A stretch of 64,000 bases of DNA from Fallopia convolvulus (Eukaryota; Streptophyta; Magnoliopsida; Caryophyllales; Polygonaceae). The notes beneath the pieces are model-generated. The model saw only the letters and a program-made list of their open reading frames with translations. It was not told the origin of the DNA and ran no database searches. Location of the stretch: positions 873,001 to 937,000 of the forward strand of contig OZ024718.1 in assembly GCA_964016875.1 (NCBI GenBank), read 5' to 3'. The translations under genes were made by a program, and so were the position numbers. Shown here one piece after another: positions 20,976 through 31,764 of this stretch. Within the stretch, counting starts at the first letter, position 1. The number at the start of each line of letters is the position of its first letter.

Positions 20976-22539
20976 TTGACATTTTTGTTTGTTGTGCTGA
21001 ATCTTGTGAACATCATACAAAATCTTGATGAGTTGCATAGGGAAGTTGTCAGTGTAAGTCAAATTGTGATTGAGAATCTAGTGATGATGAATTATGCATG
21101 TAATTTAGTGTTTGAACATCATCTTCTAGTAAGTTAACATTAGGATTTTTCTCTGGTTTTAGTAATTGAGTGTTTGTAATTGTGATTGAGAATCTAGTTA
21201 TGATGAATTGTGCATGTAATTTAGTGTGAGAGGGCAATTGAGGTTTGATTTGCAGTTTTTTTTATACTCTTTTGTTTTTTTTTCTTTGTAAGGAGGAACA
21301 TTTGTCCTTTGTTTATATGTGAAAGGAACATTTCTTTGTAGTTTTGTTCACAAGTGCAATTTTCAATCTTTATGGGGCATTTTATAGAGTTATCCAAAAT
21401 TTTGTTTTAGGGAAATTCTGGTTGGTGTCCCTAAGTTTAGGGAGTATTTCAATTCTTGTCCCAAGATTAAGCTTTTTCTGTTGATACCCTTGGGGTTTTG
21501 GATTTCGATTGATGTCCCTTCCGTTCGAATTGATTAAAGCATGCTCTTATGATCCTCACTCTCAAATTATTAGCATTCAACTCGTAAAACACCTAAATCT
21601 ATACACGAACCGTCATTACTTAAAATTCTTAATAAACCCCAATAATTAAGGGTAATCAGAATCATTTTTAGAATTATTGTTTGCCACCTTCACATCGCCT
21701 CTTGCTGTCAAGTTGACATCTGATGTTTTTTCTAACATCTCGTGAGTCGAGCCACACCCAAGCCACACCTAAACTGAGCCCGTTGGAGCTATGTTCGAAT
21801 AGCACAAAGATCCCTTCCCGACAGGGTTAAAAAGCAAACAAACCTAAAATTTATCGAGTAATAATTGAGAAAGAGTTAATTTTTGGACATCATTCTAAAT
21901 ATCTCAATCATAACTTCCCTTTAGTTTAAATTTCTTCTATCATTGCCACTTTTTCAAGCCAAAATTTGCAATTTTTCAAGTTAGGTGGGTGTTGATGTGC
22001 ATACTATAATAGAATATAAAGATTGGGAAATATCTAAAGTATGTCAAAATCAAAATCAAGAGTCTCAAGAGAAGCCCCACTTCAATTGTGTATTAGATAA
22101 TTGAGCATATTTGAACATCAATGTTAGGAAGACACCTGGATTTGCAAGGAGGCAATTTTCTTCCTTTCATTTTCAGGTTGTTTCTTCATTTCCCCTGTAA
22201 AGAAGCTTTATGAAGAACAGCCCAGTTTTCTTTTCAATTCAAGAACATTATATGATGGAATGTTTTTGCAAGAATAATAATTTATGAAAACTTACAAAAG
22301 TCGCTAGGTTTTTTGTCCTTTGGCATCTTATGATAAGTTTGTCAAACAAATAAAATACTCCTTCAAAAATTTTAAAGTCAGTTTAACTTGTAAATAGGCA
22401 ACAAAGTTTTGCAAAAATATATGTATAATCCACTCTTAATCCTTGTGTAAAACAAAAAACCTTTGAACCTCAAATTAATCTTTGGGGGTGTCTTTGACAT
22501 GTGGTAAGAAGTGACAATTAAGGTTGTAATCGAACCAAT
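20976..22539. other. Intergenic with a 116-bp tandem repeat downstream of the CASPL gene
   Basis: GTGATTGAGAATCTAGT, followed by ATGATGAATT and TGCATGTAATTTAGTG, occurs at about 21066 and again at about 21182. 21410-21540 has the phrases 'GGTGTCCCTAAG', 'TTGTCCCAAGATTAAG' and 'GATGTCCCTT', which look like a dispersed repeat of unknown type. No gene was recognised. Confidence 0.45.
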
Positions 22540-23030
22540 TCGAGCTTTGAGCAATTCAAAACTCGGCTCGGTTAGAAATAGGCGAGTTCGAGCTCAAAAT
22601 TTTATTTGAGCTTGGTTAATGGTCATTGTGTTCGAGCTTAGCTCACAAGCATCTCATTTATTAGTTTCTTCATGAGATAAGTTTGCGAACAACTCATTTA
22701 GTTGATCGTCTATACACGCAAATGAAAATAAAAATTAAACTACGTAGTTTCAGAACGACCACTAAAACTATGTAGTTTTAATTAAACTATATATATATAT
22801 AATATGTGTATATATATAGTGCAGCTTATTCATGAATATATAATTAAATTTATTATGAACGTATAATTGAGCTTGTTCATGAGCATATAATCGAGTTTGC
22901 TGATAAATAAGCGAGCTAAGTTTTCTTGTGGCTCGGATCATTTATCTTTCGAGCCTTTAAAATGTGCTCAAGCTCAAATTGTTTACAAATCGCGCCGAAT
23001 ATGAAGCCGAACACCATGACACCTCTGTTC
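22525..23030. mobile_element. CGAGCTC-rich dispersed repeat, copy A
   Basis: It begins about GTTGTAATCGAACCAA and runs through GAGCTTAGCTCACAAGC, TTTGCGAACAACTCATTTA, TGAGCATATAATCGAGTT and GTTTACAAATCG. The same phrases appear in the same order at 37.88-38.90 kb. It is non-coding and about 500 bp long; the superfamily is uncertain (hAT-like ends are possible). Confidence 0.6.
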
Positions 23031-23648
23031 ATTTACAACCCTATACACAATTAAACTCATAAGTTAACAATAAGAATTTTTTATTGTATAAACTATAATC
23101 TCGTTAAGAAGTTAAGGTCAAATCGTCTAGCATATAATTGCTTTACTAAGTTCGCAATATTAGCTCTTAATCCATTGCAAAGGTGTTATTCTTTATAAAA
23201 AGACAAGTGAAAATGTTTAAATAATACAAAGGACAACATCAATATCCTCCGATTCTATGTGACATGATGTGGCCGAAAATATATTTTAATTTACTTTAGG
23301 AAAATATCTCATCATACCTTGTTGTATGCAAGAAGAAACAAGTCACGGCTAAATTATGTGCATGCTAGTCCTAATCTACAAATAGTTCTGCCCTATTATC
23401 TCATTGTTAATTATATAGCTTTAGGTTAAAAAGAAAAGAATAGATCTCAAATCAGAAGATTTATAGAATTTGAATCTTATAGCTATGATAATTAAGTGAG
23501 CATACTTTTATAAAGATATTTCTGTGGAGGAGAACTTATTCCAAAACGTGTTGCCATTGATGATATGGTGCCAAGCAAAGATTTGCAGTGATGTGCACAA
23601 AGTTCACCTAAGCACAAGTATGAACATTTCAATTAGGTCAACAACTAG

Positions 23649-23749
23649 GAACCGGGTCCGAGTCTTTGGAACCTCATCTTTAGGATGCTCTAGGAAGGCT
23701 GCTAGCCTGTTAGCGGGCCTTCCTAATCACTTTTCTTATCAAAAAAAAT
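23649..23749 (+). mobile_element. 5'-truncated SINE fragment with 16-bp TSD
   Basis: The 101-bp insert begins GAACCGGGTCCGAG, resembling a B box, and ends TTATCAAAAAAAA. It is flanked by perfect copies of TTAGGTCAACAACTAG (23633-23648 and 23750-23765). The A-rich tail and long duplication fit a truncated SINE inserted by LINE machinery. Confidence 0.8.
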
Positions 23750-23809
23750 TTAGGTCAACAACTAGAAACATATTAAAACCTATGTTATATATATGTTATC
23801 ATTTTTATA

Positions 23810-24350
23810 ATTTTACACTAGGAAGCAATTATACACTGAAAACACATCGTTTCCTAGGGTCATATATTCAAACCTATGTTACGCGAAACAAAAACAGGAA
23901 ATGCCATTTCCGAATTTCCTAGTGTAATATACCTCAAATCGATGTTACACGAACTCTGAAAAAAGAAACGTCACGGAAACGGGTAAACATATCGTTTTCA
24001 TAACTTTACACTGAAAACCCATTTTCTAGTTTCTTACACGAAACAAAAAAGGGTGCCATTTCCGAGTTTTCTTGTGTAATACTCAAACTGATGTTACATG
24101 AACTCTGAAAATAGAAACATCATGGACACAAGTAAACATATCATTTCCATAATTTTACACTGAAAAGCCATTTTCGAGTTTCTTACACGAAACAAAAAAG
24201 TGTGCCATTTCCGAGTTTCCTTGTGTAATACTCGAACCGATGTTACACGAACTCTGAAAATAGAAACATCACGGACACTGGTAAACGTATCATTTCCATA
24301 ATTTTACACTGAAAAGCCATTTCCGAGTTTCTTACAAGAAACAAAAAACC
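23810..24350. repeat. Satellite-like tandem array, 149-bp unit
   Basis: Units beginning TTTACACTGAAAA lie at about 24005, 24154 and 24303, exactly 149 bp apart, with a more diverged unit at about 23830. Each carries GCCATTTCCGAGTTT, TTGTGTAATACTC and GATGTTACACGAACTCTGAA. It is non-coding. Confidence 0.85.
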
Positions 24351-25536
24351 AAAAATGCTGTCATGTTAAGAGTTTTTCGGTTAGGAGAGATTTGAAGCTC
24401 AAGGATGAAGAACATTAGAGAACCCTAGATCATGTAGAGATAATGAACGGTGCATAATCTGATTACAAAAAGTGCAAACAACAAGGATGAAATATATACC
24501 CACAAGCATCACAAGGAAATAGATAAACATTGAGGAATGAGAATCATTCAAGTCCCACAAGGACAGGCATAAAGTGACTTGAGGATAATGCTGAGAAAAC
24601 CAAACCAAACCAGTATGATTTCCCAAGAAAGCAAGTAGTTGAAATGTCCCACAAAAAGAGTATTAAGATTTAACATAAAGCAGCTTCCATGGATGATGAA
24701 TTGATGATTGATGACACTTGAACAATATCGTCAAGGAAATTACGAGATGCAAGATTTGCATACAAAGAAAAAAATCAATAAAGTGGACATGAATTGGTAA
24801 CAAAAAAAGGCTAATTTTCTGTCACAATTCTACTTGATGATGTCAAATCTTCATGAGCCCCATATATTGATGAAACTGAAGAATCCAGCTAGAGTAGCAA
24901 GTCGTGTTAATGTGTACTTGTGTAAGCATGGTATGATTGAGATTCACAATCTTTGTTTTGTGTCCAATACAACTTTTGTTCTGCTATACTAATGAAACAT
25001 GTTAATGTGCCTTGAATCTATTGTTGACCGGTACCCGCCAGGGGTTCGGGAGTAGAGTCCGACTCACCAGGGGTTGCAGGGGGCTCCTGCCCCTACTAGG
25101 TGGTCTAGAGGTGCGAAAATGGCCCATAATTTGAATTAAGGGTTTCAGAGTCTGTATATAAACTCATGAAACGCCTCATAATTATAATCAGTTTTCAGCG
25201 TCCATAATAAAAATTATGTTTCTCTGCCCGTGGACTTTGCTAACACATTGTTAGTGAACCACGTTAAATCTCTGTGTCTTTGTTCGCATTTATCGTTCTT
25301 GTTAGAACAAAACATATGCATTACATAAGGTTGTACAATTTGGGATTCATCAGTCCTCATTTTGATGTTAGTGTGAAAGAAATTGAGTCCTGTAGTGCAA
25401 GGTAGCTTCCTTCTAGACATGTGAGCAATAGATGAATTTGAAGTATGCTTGGTGTTATAGAATTTGAAGTGTGACTGCATACTATATAGATTGCACTTGT
25501 GGTTATTGGTTTCTTTACAAGAATCTGTAATTTGGG
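24351..25536. other. Intergenic, nothing recognised
   Basis: AT-rich sequence; a GC-richer spot near 25030-25110 (GGGGTTGCAGGGGGCTCCTG) stands out but has no identifiable function. Confidence 0.45.
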
Positions 25537-25766
25537 GCGCATCCTCATGCTCATTGGCTTTTATACACTGCTTTTGAGACGGATTTAGTCCCTATATCAA
25601 TTTTAGTGCATTCTAACTAAATTCAGTTATTATTGTCACATAGCTGAATTTCAGTTTTTCTTGGGTCTATCGGGTGTACCCCTTTCCCTTGGGCAGGGTT
25701 ACCCCCATCTTGACCCCTAGATTCCGCTGTAGTAGAGCCTCACTGGATCAATGATGATGATGTCTT
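25537..25766 (+). repeat. Dispersed repeat with GATGATG tail, copy 1
   Basis: It starts near GCATCCTCATGCTCATTGG, passes ATTCTAACTAAATT, TTATTATTGTCACATAG and TCTATCGGGTG, and ends in ATGATGATGATG. A second copy lies inside intron 6 of the OGDH gene (30.05-30.29 kb). A fixed 5' part with a simple-repeat 3' tail suggests a SINE-like or RTE-type retroposon. Confidence 0.6.
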
Positions 25767-26513
25767 GACAAACTATGCTGGAATTATGGCTAGGAGAAAG
25801 GATGTGGGTGGTAAAGTGCTTGGTTTCTTCTATTAGATTGTGTTTTCAAAGTCTATTTTATAACAGAAATGTGGTTTGTTCTGCTACCTGATTTGTATCT
25901 ATTTTTAAGTTACTTCTTACAATTGTATGAAGGAGGCACTATTATGCCCTTTTCTGAAAGTGATATTACATGCTATGTTCATGTTTATGCTTGATACCTA
26001 TGTTACCCGGAAACACTAATAGGACAACGCTTTCCATTTCCGAAACTAACATCTTCCAGTATCCATGCCGTTTTCATTTCCCGTCTCCATGTAACATAGG
26101 TTGATAGACATGTTATCTTGGCATTTGCTTAAGAGGAACAAAGATAGGAGACATGCCATGGTTACTTGAATCCATTTTTGTGCACCAACCTTGTTTTGTG
26201 AAAGCTCTTAACTTGATTGATGTAGAAACAATTTTCTTCTTCATATTGCATTGAAGACTGAAGAGGTTAGGGTCCACTTCACCTAAAAAAACCAATCTTA
26301 TACCAAAAGAAGCCACCAGATCACAAGGTAAAAGGTAAAACAAGATGAGGGTAAGAATTGGACACATCAAAAAGATCATGTCTTTATCAACATTACACCA
26401 GTCAAGTATACAACCATCTAGACCTTCATGCACATTCCAGAAACACTCTCTTCACATCATAATTGAAAATGTAACACTCTCTTCACATCAAGTGAAATCT
26501 CAACCACAACAAA
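25767..26513. other. Intergenic / OGDH upstream region
   Basis: About 26000-26100 carries GTTACCCGGAAACAC and CCATTTCCGAAAC, phrases related to the 149-bp array at 24 kb. The last few hundred bases should hold the OGDH promoter and 5' UTR; no clear TATA box was identified. Confidence 0.4.
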
Positions 26514-29500
26514 ATGACATGGTTTCGAGCTGTTTCGACCTCCATAGCCAAGAACTCTGTTCTCAGAGCCCTCTTCCATGGCCGCCAAACCCTTCATTTT
26601 CGACTCCATTCGACGAAATCGAAGCAATGCCAATCAAACCATCCAAACTTTCTCCATGGCATCAACAGTGAATATTTAGAAGAGCTCTACAGAGCCTGGG
26701 AATCCGACCCGGATAGCTTAGACGGGTCATGGGACCAATTCTTCAGAAACCTAACCTTTCCCCATCAATCCGACGTCGTTTCAACCCAAACCATCCAAGA
26801 AAGCATGCGCCTTTTGCTCCTCATCAGAGCCTACCAAGTCAACGGCCATCGGAAAGCCAATCTCGACCCGTTAGGGCTCCAACGCAAACGGGCTCCCGCC
26901 GAATTGGACCCGAATTTCTACGGGTTCACCGAATCCGACCTCGATCGGGAGTTCTTCGTCGGCGAATTGTCGCCGGAGAAGAAACGCCCAATTGAAACCC
27001 TAGGGAACATTCTGCAATGGCTCGAGAGGGTGTATTGTGGATCGATTGGGTTCGAGTATATGCACATCCATGATCGGGAGAGGAACGAGTGGATGAGGGA
27101 GAGGATTGAGAGGGCGGCGGCGGAGATCCGGCGGAGGAAGGTGGTGGAGGGGCTGATTTGGGCGGCGGAGTTGGAGGGGTTTTTGGGGAGGAAGTGGCCG
27201 ACGGCGAAGAGGTTTGGATTAGAAGGCGGTGAATCGGTGGTGCCGGCGGTGGAGAGGGCGGTGGAGAGGGCGGCGGAGTTGGGGGTGGAGACGGCCGTTA
27301 TCGGAATGGCCCACCGTGGGCGGTTGAACGTTTTGGGTAACGTTATGGGGAAGCCTCTTCGCCAGATCTTCAACGAATTTATGGCGGGTAAATTTTCATT
27401 TTTTTTAAAAAAAAATAAAATTTGAATAATACGATTTTTCTAACCTATGCGGAAAACTGTAAACAGGCAAGAATATAAGCTTGTCGGAGAATGGCCTATA
27501 CACGGGAACCGGTGACGTCAAGTACCACCTAGGAACCTCCTGTAACCGCCCTATCTCCGCCACTGACCACATCCACCTCTCGCTTGTCCCAAACCCGAGC
27601 CACCTGGAGGCGGTGGACCCCGTGGTGGTGGGCAAGACTCGGGCCAAGCAATACTACGCCAATGACCCGACTCGGGCCCGCACCATGGCCTTCTTGATCC
27701 ACGGGGACGGGAGCTTTGCAGGCCAGGGGGTGGTTTACGAGACGCTCCACCTCAGTGGGCTTGACAACTATACGACGGGTGGGACTGTCCACGTCGTCAT
27801 CAACAATCAGGTGGCGTTCACCACGGACCCTGATCAGGGGAGGTCGTCTCATTATTGTACGGACGTGGCCAAGGCGTTGGAGGCTCCGATTTTGCACGTG
27901 AACGGGGATGACGTGGAGGCGGTGGTGCGGGCCCTTGAGATGGCGGTGGAGTGGCGGCAAAGGTTCCGGTGGGATGTGGTGGTGGATGTGGTTTGTTATA
28001 GGAGATATGGTCATAATGAGGTTGATGATCCCTCCATAACTCACCCTACTATGTACAAGGTAAATAAGGCCTCGTTTGTTACCAAGAATCGGTTTGGCAT
28101 CAGAAATCAGGTTAAAATAGGAATTACTCATACTCTAGTTTTGTGGGTTGGACATAAACTCGTATTTAGCTGGTATGGAAATCACCCATTCTCACCCCCT
28201 TGGTCAAAGCAAACACTGATATGAGTTTAAATGATTCTAAACTTGATTCCTTATACTGATAATATAGAAACAACCCGTTCGTCTGTAAATTTAAATCTCT
28301 TACTAGTGATTTGTAAATTTATCTATGATTTTTACATAGGTGATTTGGAGTCACCCAAGAGTTCTAGAGTTGTACAAGAAAAGACTTGTTGAATCTAGGC
28401 AAGTGACACAAGAAGAGATTGATGAGATGCATGAGAAGATTAACAAGATCTTGGTTGAAGAGTTTGAAGCTAGCAAGGATTATGTGCCTAGTAAACAAGA
28501 CTGGCTCGAATCCTCTTGGGCTGGACTCAAATCGCCTGACCAACCTTCTCCTGATAGAAATACAGGGTGCGTCTTCTTTCTTCTTAATCTAACTTAGGTA
28601 GTTCGGTTTTCTACCTTGAATAGGAAATATTTTGTTGGATTTTGGAGTAATGATTTTCGAAAACAGTAAGGGCATAGGTTAGAAAGATCGGACTAAACTT
28701 TATCTCAACTCATTGTAAGAATTTGTAGTCCTTGGCTTTATTATCTACTTTCAAACTTAAAGAATCATTTTACATTGTAGAGTGAAAGAGGAGATCTTAA
28801 AGAGCATAGGTAAGAAAATCTCGACGTTACCAAGTAGTCTAAAGGCACACAGGGTGGTTAAGAAGGTCTACGAGCAACGAGGAGAGATGATTGACATGGG
28901 AAAGGGAATCGATTGGGCAATGAGCGAAGCTCTAGCGTTTGGGAGCTTGATTCAAGAAGGCTTTCATGTTCGGTTGAGTGGGCAAGATGTTGAAAGAGGA
29001 ACATTTAGCCACAGGCATGCTGTGGTTCATGATCAACAAACTGGGGAAAAGTATTGTTCATTGAAACATCTCCTTGAGAATCAAAGCCCTGAAATGTTTA
29101 CCATTAGTAACAGGTAATCCAATTACACTTCAAAATTTGCTTGTTGTTATTAATCCATGATTTGAGTGGAAACAAGAACAAAATTGGAGCAAGTTGTAGA
29201 TAAGTAATATAGATAAATTCTATATTTGACTTAATACAAGTAGGATGAGCATTAGCTCTTACTCGCTTGACTAATACCTTTACAGTGCTTTCTGATTTTA
29301 AGTCATCTAGAACAAATACCTTAACTATCCCAAAATGTATTCTTATTGTTATGCAGCTCGCTCTCGGAGTATGGTGTTCTAGGATTTGAATTCGGGTACT
29401 CAACCGAGAACCCGAACTCATTAGTAATATGGGAAGCACAATTCGGAGACTTTGCGAATGGAGCACAGGTTATATTTGATCAATTCTTGAGTAGTGGAGA

Positions 29501-30833
29501 GGCAAAATGGCTAAGGCAAAGTGGCCTAGTAGTGTTGCTTCCTCATGGTTATGATGGCCAAGGCCCCGAGCACTCGAGTGGAAGGCTAGAGCGGTTTCTT
29601 CAGATGTGCGATGACAATCCTTATGAAATAATGTCACCAACTTCTTCTTCTTCTACTATGCATTGCAATCCAATCCAACAATGTAATTGGCAGGTTGTGA
29701 ATGTCACAACCCCTGCTAATTACTTTCATATTCTACGTCGTCAGGTATGTTGTTATGAGTAACTTAATTTTTAGCCATTGATTGGAGTTGGTGTTACATA
29801 ATTTGATCATATGGCGGATTAGGTACATAGGGATTTTAGGAAGCCTCTTATAGTAATGTCTCCGAAGAACTTGCTTCGCCACAAGGAATGTAAATCAAAC
29901 CTATTAGACTTTGAAGATGATTACACTCAAAAACAGCAAGGACCCGGGTTCAAGCGTCTCATAGAGGATCACAATTTCCATTCGGATCTTCAAGAAGACG
30001 TTAGGCGCTTGATCTTTTGTTCCGGGAAGGTACATGGTTTAATTTCAAATGAGGTGCATCCTCATGCTCATTGACTTTTATACAGTGCCTTTGAGATACC
30101 ATTAAATCCTATATCAATTTTGGTGCATTCTAACTAAATTAAGTTATTATTGTCACATAGTTGAATTTCAGTTTTCTTTTAGTCTATCGGGTGCATCCTC
30201 CTGACATGTTCAGGTTATGGGTGCCCCCATCTTAGCCCCCAAGATCTCGCTTTTGCGAGACTATACTGGGAGATGATGCTGATGCTGATGTTGATTTACA
30301 TTTCAAGTCACTTTGTCTTAGAAAATATCACAACATGACTATATATTGCAATGCATGAAATTTATATAGGTATACTATGAACTTGATGATGAGAGAAGAA
30401 GAGTAAAAAGCAATGATGTCGCGATTTGCAGGATTGAGCAACTCTGCCCTCTTCCTTATGATCTCATCCTGCAAGAACTGCGACGATATCCAAGTAATAA
30501 GATCAATTGTCAAGCAAACTCATTGTTGTATTTTTACATGATTAGCCAGAGTGGTGAATTTTTGTTCTTCTTGAATGATGTTTCTTAGATGCAGAAGTTG
30601 TATGGTGTCAAGAAGAGCCTATGAACATGGGCGCGTACGCATACATCAGCACGCGCCTGCGCACTGCCACAAAACGAGTAGGCCGAGGAGGAGGATCGGA
30701 TGTGAGCGGCGTCAAGTATGTAGGGCGGCTGCCATCTGCAGCCACCGCCACTGGCTTCTACCAACTTCATGTGCAAGAGCAAACTCAGCTCCTTCAATTG
30801 GCTTTGCAGTTTGAACCCATCAGTTTTCCTTAG
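26514..30833 (+). CDS. OGDH E1: 2-oxoglutarate dehydrogenase E1, mitochondrial
   Basis: Eight exons (26514-27387, 27467-28059, 28340-28566, 28781-29113, 29357-29744, 29823-30029, 30370-30493, 30589-30833) join in phase to 996 residues, near the usual plant length of about 1020. E1 decarboxylates 2-oxoglutarate with thiamine diphosphate (ThDP) and passes succinyl to E2 in the mitochondrial TCA cycle. The N-terminus (WFRAVSTS, then Arg/Ser-rich) is a mitochondrial presequence. HRGR lies at 267-270. The ThDP-binding motif runs from GDG (371-373) to NN (404-405), and YRRYGHNE follows later. The C-terminal half reads SGQDVERGTFSHRHAV, then HGYDGQGPEHSSGRLERFLQ and WCQEEPMNMGAYAYI. Exon 1 is GC-rich and the sequence departs from typical plant E1 mainly there and at an SPTSSSSTMH stretch, so it may be a diverged second copy. 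No lesion was found. Confidence 0.92.
30045..30292 (+). repeat. Dispersed repeat with GATGATG tail, copy 2 (OGDH intron 6)
   Basis: Matches the 25.5-kb copy along GCATCCTCATGCTCATTG, ATTCTAACTAAATT, TTATTATTGTCACATAG and GTCTATCGGGTG, and ends in GATGATGCTGATGCTGATG. It lies wholly inside an intron of the OGDH gene. Confidence 0.6.
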
Positions 30834-31764
30834 AACTAATGAGGTGATAAAAACTTGATCTCTGTACAATTTGTGTTCATATTCATGGAGAAAATGAGGA
30901 ATAGCAAAAAACAAGCTTTGAAGTTTAATTGCTGATGCCAAATGCTATATTGTACATGAAATGTTTCTAAGATTGATTGACCATCTAAGCTAGTGTTTTT
31001 CATCAAGTGTGACAATTTAGAACATCTAGGGCCTTTTTTTGTCACCATATGTAGGGCCTTCTAGTTAGTTTTTACATGATCTAAAATCTTCCTTGGAATT
31101 TTTTGGTTTATTCAGCATAATTTGGCAAGATTTTGTCATATTGATTTTTTTTTATTTCACCAATTATTTGGTTAGAACTTAGAAGGGCCTTCTAATTAGT
31201 TTTTACAACCCATACTCAGTTGGTCTAATGGTAAAATAGTCTTAGACGTACTCCTTAAGCATGAACAACATGTATAGAGAAACCGATATTGAGATGGTCA
31301 AATCCAAAATAGGGTCAGTCTAGATGTAAAGCGATGCTGAACAATCGAACTGGGTGAACCAAAGGCAAGACCCAAAAAAATTAGTTTTTACATAATCATA
31401 TAATCTTTAAATTTTTTGGGTGATTTAGCAAGATATTTATCCTTTATTTTACTGATATTTTTTTCCACCAATTATATCCCTAAAAGGGCCTTCTAGTTAG
31501 TTTTCACAAGGGTTGTGATTCTTATTGACATTTCAATTTTACCAATTGTTAGGTTAAAATTTTGCACAAAATGGTAATAATTTTTTATCCCAAGAAGATG
31601 GAAATTCTTAACAAAAACTTACAACAACCAGTGCAAACTTTACCCAAAACATCAAATCATACCCAACAATTGCCCAAATTACAAACAAGACCCACAACAA
31701 CATTCCCCAAATCACAAAACAAGACCCACAATTACATCAAATCTCACCACACAACCAATCACCT
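30834..31764. other. Intergenic between OGDH and the aquaporin
   Basis: The phrase GGGCCTTCTAxTTAGTTTT recurs at about 31053, 31186 and 31487. One SINE-like insertion is listed separately. Nothing else is recognised. Confidence 0.45.
31208..31378 (+). mobile_element. SINE-like insertion, 14-bp TSD
   Basis: A 171-bp insert starting ACCCATACTCAGTTGGTCTA (tRNA-like A-box region) and ending CAAGACCCAAAAA is flanked by perfect copies of AATTAGTTTTTACA (31194-31207 and 31379-31392). The A-rich end and long duplication fit a SINE; the B box is not clear. Confidence 0.7.

Noticed and set aside
23810..24350. Possible CRISPR array
   Set aside because: Whole 149-bp units are repeated with no short repeat/spacer pattern, in a plant nuclear context.
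27529..28131. 200-codon minus-strand frame
   Set aside because: Antisense to OGDH exon 2; an artefact of GC-rich codons.
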